A stretch of DNA of 64,000 bases from the NCBI RefSeq assembly GCF_001278805.1, contig NZ_CP012602.1:475001-539000 (forward strand). Reading direction: 5' to 3'. How positions within the stretch are numbered: position 1 is the first letter of the stretch; every line of letters starts with the position of its first letter. The position numbers and the translations under genes are program-made. Positions 35,362 to 43,813 of the stretch are shown here, one piece after another. The notes below the pieces were generated by a model. That model saw only the letters and a list, made by a program, of their open reading frames with translations. It was not told where the DNA came from and searched no databases. This DNA comes from Bacillus sp. FJAT-18017. GTDB lineage: Bacteria; Bacillota; Bacilli; Bacillales; Cytobacillaceae.

Positions 35362-36048
35362 ATGAAAACAAAGATTGTCATTATAGATGACCACCAGCTT
35401 TTTCGTGAAGGAGTAAAAAGAATTCTTGAATTTGAAAAATCCTTTGAGGTGGTTGCCGAAGGGGACGATGGGACAAGCGCCCTTGACTTGATCAAGGAAC
35501 ATGACCCTGATGTTGTGATCATGGACATCAACATGCCAACGCTGAATGGTGTAGAAGCAACCGCGCTTGCCATGGAACGCTATCCTGAAACGAAAATTAT
35601 TATCCTTTCTATCCATGATGATGAAAATTATGTTATGCATGCCTTACAGACTGGAGCGAGAGGCTACTTGCTTAAGGAAATGGATGCCGATGCCCTCGTA
35701 GATGCTGTTAAAGTCGTAGCAGCTGGCGGTTCCTATCTCCATCCAAGGGTGACGCATAATCTTGTCAATGAATACCGCCGGCTTGTAGGTGCAGCCGAGG
35801 AAAGTGTGGCTGCTGGTTTGCAGCAAACAGAGATTAGAAGACCGCTCCATCTGTTGACACGGAGGGAATGCGAAGTTCTGCAAATGCTGGCTGATGGAAA
35901 AAGCAATCGCGGAATTGGCGAAGCCTTGTTTATTAGTGAAAAGACCGTGAAAAACCATGTCAGCAATATTTTACAAAAAATGAATGTAAACGACCGGACA
36001 CAAGCTGTGGTTGTAGCAATTAAAAACGGCTGGGTTGAGGTCAGGTAG
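35362..36048 (+). CDS. degU: Response regulator DegU
   Basis: This 228-residue NarL/FixJ-type regulator aligns with B. subtilis DegU end to end. The N-terminal receiver has [14 protein letters not shown] and the phospho-Asp in VVIMDINMP (about residue 55), with the switch Lys in YLLKEMDAD. The C-terminal LuxR-type helix-turn-helix carries [18 protein letters not shown] and [14 protein letters not shown] start at ATG 35362, 8 bases after AAGGAGG; ATG 35356 is too close, and the frame open from 35260 overlaps degS. A strong terminator follows. Confidence 0.97.
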   Translation: MKTKIVIIDDHQLFREGVKRILEFEKSFEVVAEGDDGTSALDLIKEHDPDVVIMDINMPTLNGVEATALAMERYPETKIIILSIHDDENYVMHALQTGARGYLLKEMDADALVDAVKVVAAGGSYLHPRVTHNLVNEYRRLVGAAEESVAAGLQQTEIRRPLHLLTRRECEVLQMLADGKSNRGIGEALFISEKTVKNHVSNILQKMNVNDRTQAVVVAIKNGWVEVR

Positions 36049-36080
36049 AAATAGCACGGGGGATTCCCCGTGCTATTTTT
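36049..36080 (+). terminator. Rho-independent terminator of degSU
   Basis: AAATAGCACGGGG and CCCCGTGCTATTT arms with a short loop lead into a T run. Confidence 0.9.
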
Positions 36081-36194
36081 CAGATGAAAAAAGAAGCGGA
36101 AATCAACCGGGTTGTCTCTTTATAAAGGATGGTGCAATCTCACCCTGCTTACGCTACAATATAAAGATAGATAATGAGCGAGGATGGTACTTTT

Positions 36195-37037
36195 ATGAAA
36201 ACGGCTGTTGTAACAGATAGTACAGCATACATACCGAAGGAATTACGCGAACAATTGAACATACATATGATCCCCTTGAATGTTATCTTTGGTACAGAGG
36301 CGTACCAGGAGGAAGTTGAAATCAGTGCGGCAGATTTTTATGAAGAAGTGAAAACAAAAGATCTGCCCACTACTTCCCAGCCGCCAATTGGGCAGTTTGT
36401 CGAGCTTTTTGAGCAGCTGGGCAAAGAATATGATGCCGTCATCAGCATCCATTTATCAAGCGGAATTAGCGGTACGTTCCAAGGGGCGGTCACTGCAGGT
36501 TCAATGGTTGAACAGCTTGCTTTGTACCCATTCGATTCAGAAATCAGCTGCATGGTGCAAGGCTTTTATGCCATTGAAGCAGCTGAAATGGCTAATCGCG
36601 GTGAAAAACCGGAGGCAATCATGAACCGCCTTGATGAAATGAAAAGGTCCATGCGGGCCTACTTTATGGTGGATGACCTTTCCCATCTTCAGCGCGGCGG
36701 CCGGCTCTCAAGTGCCCAGGCCTTGATAGGCAGCCTGCTTCAGGTAAAGCCGCTTCTTCATTTTGAAGATAAAATGATTGTTCCTTTTGAAAAAATCCGT
36801 ACACGAAAAAAAGCTATGAACCGAATTGTTGAGCTTCTAACCGAGGCAACGGCTGCTGAAGCTGAATACGAGGCAGTCATTATCCATGCCAATCGAGAAG
36901 CAGAGGCAATTGCCTGGAAGACTGAGCTTGAAACCAACCTTCCACAAGTAAGGTTCTCGATAAGCTATTTTGGGCCGGTTATCGGTACTCATTTGGGCGA
37001 AGGTGCCATGGGGTTGGGCTGGTATAAAAAAAGATAG
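36195..37037 (+). CDS. DegV family fatty-acid-binding protein
   Basis: The 280-residue DegV-family protein binds a fatty acid or related lipid in family members, often as FakB-type partners of a fatty acid kinase. VTDSTAYIPKELR at the N-terminus, TTSQPPIGQF (about 57), SIHLSSGISGTF (about 82) and LQRGGRLSSAQALIGSLL (about 159) are diagnostic. It aligns with B. subtilis YviA, which has the same neighbours (degU before, comFA after). I start at ATG 36195; the in-frame ATG 36174 adds seven residues absent from YviA. A terminator follows. Confidence 0.9.
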   Translation: MKTAVVTDSTAYIPKELREQLNIHMIPLNVIFGTEAYQEEVEISAADFYEEVKTKDLPTTSQPPIGQFVELFEQLGKEYDAVISIHLSSGISGTFQGAVTAGSMVEQLALYPFDSEISCMVQGFYAIEAAEMANRGEKPEAIMNRLDEMKRSMRAYFMVDDLSHLQRGGRLSSAQALIGSLLQVKPLLHFEDKMIVPFEKIRTRKKAMNRIVELLTEATAAEAEYEAVIIHANREAEAIAWKTELETNLPQVRFSISYFGPVIGTHLGEGAMGLGWYKKR

Positions 37038-37044
37038 TTTGCTA

Positions 37045-37077
37045 AGGTCATCTCTTTTGGGATGGCCTGTTTTTTTG
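37045..37077 (+). terminator. Rho-independent terminator
   Basis: AGGTCATC and GATGGCCT arms pair with one mismatch and are followed by GTTTTTTT. Confidence 0.7.
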
Positions 37078-37288
37078 GCGCTAAGAAAGTTTTATTTTAT
37101 GTAAATGTTCGGGTGAATTTATAGAATCTGCTGCCATACAATGAAGTAAGATGAGACATTTCTCACTCAAGTTTGTGAAATGTTGAACATTACGTTACGT
37201 TTCATTTCGTAAGCACCATATTTACCCAATCTGTGTCAAAATGGAAGAGGAAGGATTTATACAAGTCCATTAAAATGAGGGTGATTAT

Positions 37289-39094
37289 ATGGTTTATGAT
37301 TTGGTATTGCTTCATCCACCGACTGTTTATGACTTTAGGAAGGAGATGCTCTTCACCGGTCCCATAAGTGACGTAGTACCGTCCTCGCCCGTTTTCGAGA
37401 TGTACCCTATTAGATTAACCAGCATCGGCGATTACCTGGAGAGGTACGGACTTAAGGTGAAAATCATCAACATCGCCAACCGAATGCTGATGAATCCACA
37501 CTTTGATGTGGAAAAAAAGCTTCGCGAAATTAAGACAAAGGCGTTTGGCATCGATCTTCACTGGCTGCCGCATGCCCACGGAAGTATTGAACTCGCAAAA
37601 ATCTGTAAGAAGCACCATCCGACTGTTCCTGTCATGTTCGGAGGACTTTCCTCCACCTATTTCTACAAGGAACTTCTCGAGTACCCTTGCGTTGACTTTG
37701 TTGTGAGGGGTGACACAACCGAAAAGCTGATCCTCATGCTTTTGAATGCGCTGGAAGCGGGAAACCGCGACTTGAGCACGATCCCGAACCTGAGCTGGAA
37801 GAATGATGGCGAGCATATCCATAACCCGCATACGTATGTGCCAGACAGCCTTAATGATTTCAACCTCCCGGGCTACAAGTATGTCATCCGATCTGTTTTT
37901 AAATACTTTAACCTCCTGGATCCGCTCCCATACAAGGGATGGCTGCAATACCCCAACACTGCGATATTGACCTCGAAGGGCTGCAATTACAACTGCTTGA
38001 TCTGTGGGGGTTCAAAGGATGCGTACGCTTTGAACTGCAACCGCAAGAAAATCCTGATGAGATCCCCTAAAAACATGCTTGATGACATTGCGCTCATTCA
38101 GCGATTCAGCCGCGCGCCAATATTCCTGTTGAATGATATTAGAGAAGGCGGTAAGGAATACGTGAACGAGTTTTTTGAAGGCTTGTCTAAAATGAAGCTT
38201 AAGGATGAATTGGTATTTGAATTATTCCAGTATGTTGATGAAGAGTTTTTTGAAAAACTCCATAAGGCCGTCCCAAAATACAGCATCGAGATTACACTCG
38301 AATCCTCGGATGAAGAAATCCGCCGCGTGAACGGGAAGTTCAACTGCACAAATAAGAAAGTCATAGAAACCTTGCAATACGCTTTGAAACATGGCTGTGC
38401 GAAAATCGATTTGTTTTTCATGACGGGAATTCCCGGACAAAGCTACCAAAGCGCTATTGACAATGTTGATTTTTGTGAAAAAATTCACAATGAGTGCAGC
38501 AATGATCCTAGACTGTCCTATTTTATTGCACCGCTAGCACCGTTCCTTGATCCGGGCAGCCCGGCCTATGAGCATCCAGACCTCCACGGCTACAAAAAGT
38601 TTTGTTTCCGGCTTGAGGACTTTCGCCAGGCAATGCTCTCACCTTCATGGAAGTACATGCTAAGCTATGAAACCAATGCGATGACCCGTGATGACATAGT
38701 CCGTGCAACATACGACTCAGCGCTATTACTCAACAAATTCAAATTGAAATACGGACTGATCAAGCAGGACGAATACGAAGAAATAGAATACAAGATTGTG
38801 AAGTCAGTAGAGTTTATGAAACGCATTGATGACCTGCTCCTCTTGCCTGACAAAGAAAAACAGGCAGGGCTCGCCCTCATCAAAAAGGAAGTCGAAGAAG
38901 TCAACCGCCACAGCATCTGCGGCAAAAATGAACTAAAATGGGAAGTATCAAAACGCTACGCGGACTTCTTTACACTCGGACGAATCGGACTGGAACTATT
39001 GGGCGACGAGATTCTCCGGGGAATTCGATGCAAGCTCGGCAGAATTGACAGAAAAAACGTAACTGTTTATTCGGGGGAGGAAAGAGATTATTAA
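37289..39094 (+). CDS. B12-binding-domain radical SAM protein
   Basis: The 601-residue protein has an N-terminal cobalamin-binding-like domain (about 1-180) and a radical SAM core whose cluster motif is CNYNCLIC (CxxxCxxC, about 232-239). A C-terminal part of about 200 residues, rich in charged residues, follows. The classical B12 DxHxxG motif is not clear (DLHWLPHAHG is the nearest). It resembles the family that databases name after Ta0216, but I cannot confirm this, and no substrate is known to me. It is a single-gene unit between degV and the repeat tract, a place where B. subtilis has comFA directly. The ATG has GAGGGTG upstream. Confidence 0.8.
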   Translation: MVYDLVLLHPPTVYDFRKEMLFTGPISDVVPSSPVFEMYPIRLTSIGDYLERYGLKVKIINIANRMLMNPHFDVEKKLREIKTKAFGIDLHWLPHAHGSIELAKICKKHHPTVPVMFGGLSSTYFYKELLEYPCVDFVVRGDTTEKLILMLLNALEAGNRDLSTIPNLSWKNDGEHIHNPHTYVPDSLNDFNLPGYKYVIRSVFKYFNLLDPLPYKGWLQYPNTAILTSKGCNYNCLICGGSKDAYALNCNRKKILMRSPKNMLDDIALIQRFSRAPIFLLNDIREGGKEYVNEFFEGLSKMKLKDELVFELFQYVDEEFFEKLHKAVPKYSIEITLESSDEEIRRVNGKFNCTNKKVIETLQYALKHGCAKIDLFFMTGIPGQSYQSAIDNVDFCEKIHNECSNDPRLSYFIAPLAPFLDPGSPAYEHPDLHGYKKFCFRLEDFRQAMLSPSWKYMLSYETNAMTRDDIVRATYDSALLLNKFKLKYGLIKQDEYEEIEYKIVKSVEFMKRIDDLLLLPDKEKQAGLALIKKEVEEVNRHSICGKNELKWEVSKRYADFFTLGRIGLELLGDEILRGIRCKLGRIDRKNVTVYSGEERDY

Positions 39095-39121
39095 TAGGTT
39101 GGGTTTGTTTAAATTGGCTGA

Positions 39122-39155
39122 GGGCCATCCTGCGGAAACGGGATGGCTTGTTTAC
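39122..39155 (+). terminator. Probable terminator after the radical SAM gene
   Basis: GGCCATCC and GGATGGCt arms are followed by TGTTTACTT; the T run is broken, so strength is uncertain. Confidence 0.5.
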
Positions 39156-39216
39156 TTGGTTTGAGTGAATTGGGAAAGTACTCATAAACTAAAAAGTCAT
39201 GTTGATAAACTTGGGA

Positions 39217-39546
39217 TGCCTATAGAAAGTTGAAAAGTGCCCATAGAAGTACGAAAAGTGTCCATAGAAGTTCGAAAGGTGCCCATAGAAAATCAAAAGG
39301 TGCCCATAGAAGTTCGAAAGGTGCCCATAGGATTCGGAAATGTGCACATAGAAGTTTTCGGATGGAGATGGGCCTAAATGTAAGAGAGAGGTTACTATCG
39401 AAATTTTCATATTTGTGAGATCGGCGTTATGCCCATAGAAAATCAAAAAGTGCCCATAGATATGCGAAAAGTGCCCATGGAATTCAGAAAGTTGCCCATA
39501 GAACTCGGAAATGTGCACATAGAATGAATAAGGATCCATAGATAGA
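39217..39546. repeat. 21-bp tandem repeat tract in two blocks
   Basis: About 12 head-to-tail units of the form TGCCCATAGAAGTTCGAAAGG (period 21) occur in two blocks, 39217-39362 and 39429-39546. Both blocks end with the same variant pair (a CGGAAATG unit, then a TGCACATAGAA unit), so one block was probably copied from the other. Because 21 is a multiple of 3, both strands stay open and give apparent proteins with YGHF- or HRSSKGA-type repeats. There are no unique spacers, so this is not CRISPR. Confidence 0.85.
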
Positions 39547-39669
39547 AAATTATAGTTAAGGCTAAAATGGGTCAGCATAGTTCACGAAATTTTCAATAAT
39601 TAGTTAACAAATATGGAGGATTACTATTTTAAAACTAGAATGATAATTTAAGAATAGGAGGGAAAGTTA

Positions 39670-40677
39670 TTGAAATTGAATGAAAGAGAAATTCCATTAA
39701 GAATTCTTCAAGAGGAGGCGCTTTTGAGAAATCTTCCAAAAGAGTGTTCCAAGTATGCTGAAATTGAAAGTGACCTTGCTCGCAGAAGAGCAGGCTATTG
39801 GGGGGAAACACAACTGGATTATTACCTCCGTCAGTTGCCTTATCAAAACTACTTTATCCTACATGATCTCCGCCTCCCCCTCGAAGATGACTTTTTTCAA
39901 ATTGATGTGCTAATCCTAACCCCACGATATTGTTTAGTGATTGAATCAAAGAATTTCAAAGGAGTACTCTTTTTTGACGGTGTATTTGATCAACTTATCC
40001 GGATACAGGAGGATTTAGAAGAGTCGTTTGAAGATCCTATTGTACAGGCGAAAAATATCATTTTGAAACTTAAATATCTGCTTTCAGCTTATTTCCCAGA
40101 TTTGCCATTCGATTACCTTATTTCCATAGCCAACCCAAAAACCATTATAAAGTCAAACACAGATAAAAATAAAAAAGTATGTCATGCCAATGGTATTGTC
40201 CACAAAGTTTTTAGTCTGGAGAAAAATTTCCACAAGCAAATTATAACCCCCGAACAAATACTGGACATTTCTTCATATCTCCTTAAACTCAACACTCCGA
40301 ATAACAAAAGTATTTTAACGGTTTTTGGACTGTCCCGAAAGGATTTGAAAAACGGCGTTTTCTGTCCTCGCTGTGATGAAGCGATGTTTTATGTTAAAGG
40401 CAACTTTTGCTGTAAAATATGCAAACAGGTTGATGAAAAAGAGTTTCTTATAAAAGTGATTGATTATTTTCTCCTATTTGGGCCAACTGCAACAAATAGC
40501 CAGCTTAAATTGTTTCTGGATATCCCATCGCGATATAATACAAAACACTTTTTAAAAAAGCTGAATTTTTCTCTAACTGGGCAGAAAAGGTACAGAGTAT
40601 ATCAGATTTCTGGCAACATCAGAAACATGATTACAAATCCAGCCAATCTTTTGAGAAGAACGAAGGAGAGCAAATGA
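39670..40677 (+). CDS. NERD domain nuclease-related protein with zinc ribbon
   Basis: The 335-residue protein has an N-terminal NERD domain (about 35-160). The nuclease-like core shows GYWGETQLDYYL (Glu), DDFFQIDVLIL (Asp) and VIESKNFKG (the E-x-K pair, about 98), consistent with an active Mrr-like fold. A C-terminal zinc ribbon, CPRCDEAMF...CCKICKQ (about 238-262), follows. It may cut or bind DNA. The start is TTG 39670, just after AGGAGGG. Its stop overlaps the comFA start (ATGA), so it is translated together with the competence helicase. This partner is not part of the B. subtilis comF operon. Confidence 0.82.
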   Translation: MKLNEREIPLRILQEEALLRNLPKECSKYAEIESDLARRRAGYWGETQLDYYLRQLPYQNYFILHDLRLPLEDDFFQIDVLILTPRYCLVIESKNFKGVLFFDGVFDQLIRIQEDLEESFEDPIVQAKNIILKLKYLLSAYFPDLPFDYLISIANPKTIIKSNTDKNKKVCHANGIVHKVFSLEKNFHKQIITPEQILDISSYLLKLNTPNNKSILTVFGLSRKDLKNGVFCPRCDEAMFYVKGNFCCKICKQVDEKEFLIKVIDYFLLFGPTATNSQLKLFLDIPSRYNTKHFLKKLNFSLTGQKRYRVYQISGNIRNMITNPANLLRRTKESK

Positions 40678-42200
40678 GATTTAAAGAAGCACAACACATT
40701 TTTATCCCCATTCTGCCCACATACACCAAAGAAGGCATCCCGCAATTCCCGCCAGGCACAAAAAGAATCTCCGAGCTCATTTCAATTCCGCAGCCTCAAC
40801 TTAACTCCCTTTTTAAACCCAACCCTGATCTTCAATCCATCCTAACAGGCAAACAGCTGCTTCTCGAAGACCTGGAATTCTCCTTACAAGAAATCCATGA
40901 GCATTATGAAAATGGCTATGTTCAATATAGAAAAGGGATAGTGGGAAAGGCAGGTCATCCTGTCTGTGCGAGGTGCGGCAACAAGGATACACAGTTATTT
41001 GCTTCCTTCCCCTGTGTCAGGTGCGGGGAGAGGTGTACCTATTGCCGTAATTGCATTATGATGGGCCGTATCACGGAATGCACGCCATTGATAAGCTGGG
41101 CTGGCCCGCCACCCCATTTCGACCCTCCTGAAAAAATCCTCGAATGGAATGGGATGCTTTCTGCCGGTCAGCGAATTGCTTCGAATCGCGCAATCGAAGC
41201 GGTCCGGCAAAATTCGAGTTTGCTAGTTTGGGCTGTTTGTGGAGCTGGAAAAACCGAGCTTCTGTTTGAACCGATTGAGGCTGCACTTAAAGACCGGAAA
41301 CGAGTATGCATTGCAACACCGCGAACGGATGTTGTCCATGAGCTTACCCCGCGACTCCAGGCTGCTTTCCCTTCTGTAAAAATTGCTGCGCTCTATGGAG
41401 GGAGCGAGGACCGCCATACCTATTCACAGCTTACAATTACGACAACACACCAGCTCCTTCGTTTTCACTACGCATTTGACATGATGGTTATTGATGAGGT
41501 CGATGCATTTCCTTATACAGCAGATGAAGCACTTCAATATGCAGGAGAAAAGGCGCGAAAGCCTATATCATCAACTATATTTCTGACAGCGACACCGAGC
41601 AGGAAGTGGCAGCGTGAATGCAGGTCTGGCAGGCGTGCCCATATCACTATTCCAGCCCGTTTTCACCGTAATCCTCTCCCGGTTCCTGAATTCAGCTGGT
41701 GCGGCAATTGGAAGAGCCAGCTTCAAAAAGGAAAATTGCCTTCTGAATGCCTTTCCTGGATTGAAAAAAGGCTGTCAGCCAAGAAACAGGCACTTGTCTT
41801 TTTCCCGCATATAGAATCCATGCAGACAGCCTTGCCCATTTTACAAAAAATAAATCCTGCCATCCAGTCAGTCCACGCTGAAGACCCTGATCGAAAAGAA
41901 AAGGTTGGCAATGCTCGCTCGGGGTCTATTCCAATTTTATTAACTACGACCATCCTGGAACGCGGTGTGACGCTGGCTAATATCGATGTTGCCGTAATTG
42001 GAGCTGAGGACCGGATATTTACTGAGAGCGCGCTTGTCCAAATTGCCGGACGTGCTGGGAGGAGCGCGGCTCATCCGGAAGGGGATGTTACCTATTTTCA
42101 TTTTGGGAAAACCATTGCCATGGAGAGGGCCAAAAACCAAATTCAAACGATGAATAAAGAGGCAAAAGTTAAGGGGCTAATCAAGGATTCATTGGGATGA
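40674..42200 (+). CDS. comFA: Competence DNA translocase/helicase ComFA
   Basis: This 508-residue DEAD-type ATPase helps pull single-stranded DNA into the cell during transformation. It has an N-terminal four-cysteine zinc-finger region (CARCGNK, CVRCGERCTYC; about 101-128), Walker A CGAGKTE (about 188-194), Walker B/DEAD-like VIDEVDAFPY (about 272), TATPS motif III and the C-terminal AGRAGRSAAHPEGD. It overlaps the upstream NERD gene by 4 bases and lies 28 bases before comFC. comFB, the middle gene in B. subtilis, is absent. Confidence 0.94.
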   Translation: MRFKEAQHIFIPILPTYTKEGIPQFPPGTKRISELISIPQPQLNSLFKPNPDLQSILTGKQLLLEDLEFSLQEIHEHYENGYVQYRKGIVGKAGHPVCARCGNKDTQLFASFPCVRCGERCTYCRNCIMMGRITECTPLISWAGPPPHFDPPEKILEWNGMLSAGQRIASNRAIEAVRQNSSLLVWAVCGAGKTELLFEPIEAALKDRKRVCIATPRTDVVHELTPRLQAAFPSVKIAALYGGSEDRHTYSQLTITTTHQLLRFHYAFDMMVIDEVDAFPYTADEALQYAGEKARKPISSTIFLTATPSRKWQRECRSGRRAHITIPARFHRNPLPVPEFSWCGNWKSQLQKGKLPSECLSWIEKRLSAKKQALVFFPHIESMQTALPILQKINPAIQSVHAEDPDRKEKVGNARSGSIPILLTTTILERGVTLANIDVAVIGAEDRIFTESALVQIAGRAGRSAAHPEGDVTYFHFGKTIAMERAKNQIQTMNKEAKVKGLIKDSLG

Positions 42201-42228
42201 TCAGGGCATACTATAAAGGGATGAAGAA

Positions 42229-42945
42229 ATGTTATTTATCAACGATCGATGTGTACTTTGCAAGGGCAAGGCAGGTGAAGAACCAAGCTGGACAAGTTTA
42301 TTTTCAGCCTCAAAGGAGGTGGAAATCTGCAAATCTTGTTTTTCGAAGCTGGAGCCGATAAAAGGGGAGGTGTGCAGGATCTGTGGCAGGTTGTTCACTG
42401 GCGAGGCTCGAAAATTTCGGGTTGGTGATCTATGCCATGACTGCCACCGGTGGGAGCAGGATCCGGAATGGGGAGGACTGCTTTATCAAAATAAATCTAT
42501 ATATGTTTATAACGATTTTTTAAAAGAAGTAGTTGCCAAGTTTAAATATCGTGGCGATTATCAAATTGCAAAGGCATTTTCCTATGAAGTTTCCAAAGTT
42601 ATACGTTCATTGAAAGCGGATAGGATTGTTCCAATTCCACTAAGCGATGAACGGCTTTATGAAAGGGGTTTTAACCAGTCAGAGGCCATTTTGCATGAGG
42701 CTGGTATTAAGTGGTCAGCGCTCTTAAACAGGGAGCATGCTGAAAAGCAGTCAAAGAAATCCCGGAAGGAACGAATACATTTACCACATGTATTCAATCT
42801 GGTGGATCAAGGCAGCCTGAGCGGGAAAAGGGTGCTGCTTGCCGATGATATTTACACAACCGGCTCAACCCTCCGTCATGCCGCAAAATGTTTGAAGGAA
42901 GCAGGGGCAAGGGAAATCGTCTCATTTACAATTGCGAGGGGGTAA
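42229..42945 (+). CDS. comFC: Competence protein ComFC (phosphoribosyltransferase-like)
   Basis: The 238-residue ComFC/GntX-family protein has an N-terminal zinc-binding part (CVLC, CKSC, CRIC, CHDC; about 8-75) and a C-terminal phosphoribosyltransferase-like fold with the PRPP-type loop LLADDIYTTGSTL (about 203-215). It is needed for full transformation in relatives and interacts with ComFA. FNQSEAI and KSRKER are typical. The start is ATG 42229, with AAAGGG 8 bases upstream. It ends the comF unit. Confidence 0.9.
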   Translation: MLFINDRCVLCKGKAGEEPSWTSLFSASKEVEICKSCFSKLEPIKGEVCRICGRLFTGEARKFRVGDLCHDCHRWEQDPEWGGLLYQNKSIYVYNDFLKEVVAKFKYRGDYQIAKAFSYEVSKVIRSLKADRIVPIPLSDERLYERGFNQSEAILHEAGIKWSALLNREHAEKQSKKSRKERIHLPHVFNLVDQGSLSGKRVLLADDIYTTGSTLRHAAKCLKEAGAREIVSFTIARG

Positions 42946-43083
42946 TTGTCATGGTGCAGCAAAGACATTTCGACAAAATTTGCTTCATCTTTTAGCGCCT
43001 AAATCACCTTTGAAGCCCATTGGGGAAGGGTTGTCACTATTTGGCTGTTGCTTTTGTCATAGATTCGACAAACTTTTTGTTCT

Positions 43084-43119
43084 GTTTTAGAAGGATTCTC
43101 ATAGGGTAGAAGAGAATAT
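43084..43119 (+). promoter_or_regulatory. Overlapping sigma-B and sigma-H promoters for hpf
   Basis: GTTTTA (43084-43089), 14 bases, then GGGTAG (43104-43109) fits the sigma-B pattern. GAAGGATTC (43090-43098), 12 bases, then AGAGAATAT (43111-43119) fits the sigma-H pattern. B. subtilis hpf (yvyD) is known to be under both factors, and the region lies 36-70 bases before the start codon. Confidence 0.7.
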
Positions 43120-43154
43120 AGTTTACATAGTCTTAACAAAAGGAGGCGTTTCAC

Positions 43155-43706
43155 ATGAATTTCAATATTCGTGGTGAAAACATTGAAGTAACTCCAGCAA
43201 TACGTGAGTACGTGGAAAGGAAGATTTCCAAGCTAGAAAGGTATTTTACCGAAACACCGCAAGCGAATGTCAATGTAAACCTGAAGGTGTTCCAGGATAA
43301 AACATCCAAAGTAGAAGTAACCATCCCGATGCCGCACCTCGTCCTCCGCGCCGAGGAAGGCCATGAAGATATGTATGCTGCAATTGACTTGATTACTGAT
43401 AAGCTTGAACGCCAAATCCGCAAACATAAAACGAAAGTGAACCGTAAGTTCCGTGAAAAAGGCGATTTTGCTGCAATGTTTGCCAATGGTGAGAACTCTC
43501 AGGTAGCAACTTTTGATGAAGAAGATGAGCTTGAGGTGGTCCGTCAGAAGAGCTTCGAACTGAAGCCGATGGACAGTGAGGAAGCAATTCTTCAAATGAA
43601 CATGCTTGGCCATAGTTTCTATGTTTTCACTAATGCTGAAACAAACCGTACAAACGTCGTCTACAAGCGCCACGACGGCCGTTACGGCTTAATTGAAGCT
43701 CATTAA
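43155..43706 (+). CDS. hpf: Ribosome hibernation promoting factor, long form
   Basis: The 183-residue long-form HPF has an N-terminal S30AE/YfiA domain (about 1-100: FNIRGENIEVTPAIREYVERK at the start) and a C-terminal dimerisation domain (about 125-183: SEEAILQMNMLGHSFYVF). It joins idle 70S ribosomes into 100S dimers in stationary phase or stress. AAAGGAGG precedes the ATG. It is preceded by stress-type promoters and followed by its own terminator. In most Bacillus species secA follows in the same direction; here secA faces it instead. Confidence 0.96.
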   Translation: MNFNIRGENIEVTPAIREYVERKISKLERYFTETPQANVNVNLKVFQDKTSKVEVTIPMPHLVLRAEEGHEDMYAAIDLITDKLERQIRKHKTKVNRKFREKGDFAAMFANGENSQVATFDEEDELEVVRQKSFELKPMDSEEAILQMNMLGHSFYVFTNAETNRTNVVYKRHDGRYGLIEAH

Positions 43707-43718
43707 TGGATAATAGCA

Positions 43719-43751
43719 AATCCGGTTCCCAAATGGGAGCCGGATTTTTTA
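43719..43751 (+). terminator. Rho-independent terminator of hpf
   Basis: AATCCGGTTCCC and GGGAGCCGGATT arms with an AAAT loop precede a T run. Confidence 0.9.
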
Positions 43752-43770
43752 ATTCTACCAAATTAAGTAA

Positions 43771-43803
43771 TGAAAAAGGAGCAGGCACTCAGGCCTGCTC
43801 CTT
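43771..43803 (-). terminator. Rho-independent terminator of secA
   Basis: Read on the minus strand, an 11-base stem (AAGGAGCAGGC and GCCTGCTCCTT) is followed by TTTTTCA. It lies 11 bases after the secA stop. Confidence 0.85.
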
Positions 43804-43813
43804 GTTAAATATA

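Larger units (their letters stand above)
39095..39669. other. Intergenic region before the NERD gene
   Basis: Apart from the weak terminator at 39122 and the repeat tract, this region is AT-rich and holds no supported gene. The last 70 bases carry an AGGAGGGAAAG ribosome site for the next gene; no clear promoter was seen. Confidence 0.45.

Noticed and set aside
39217..39546. CRISPR array
   Set aside because: Units are contiguous, with degenerate repeats and no unique spacers, and no cas genes are nearby.
39189..39578. Apparent 129-residue minus-strand protein with YGHFS-type repeats
   Set aside because: It is only the translation of the 21-bp tandem repeat, which keeps every frame open; there is no ribosome site, and the opposite strand gives an equally open frame.
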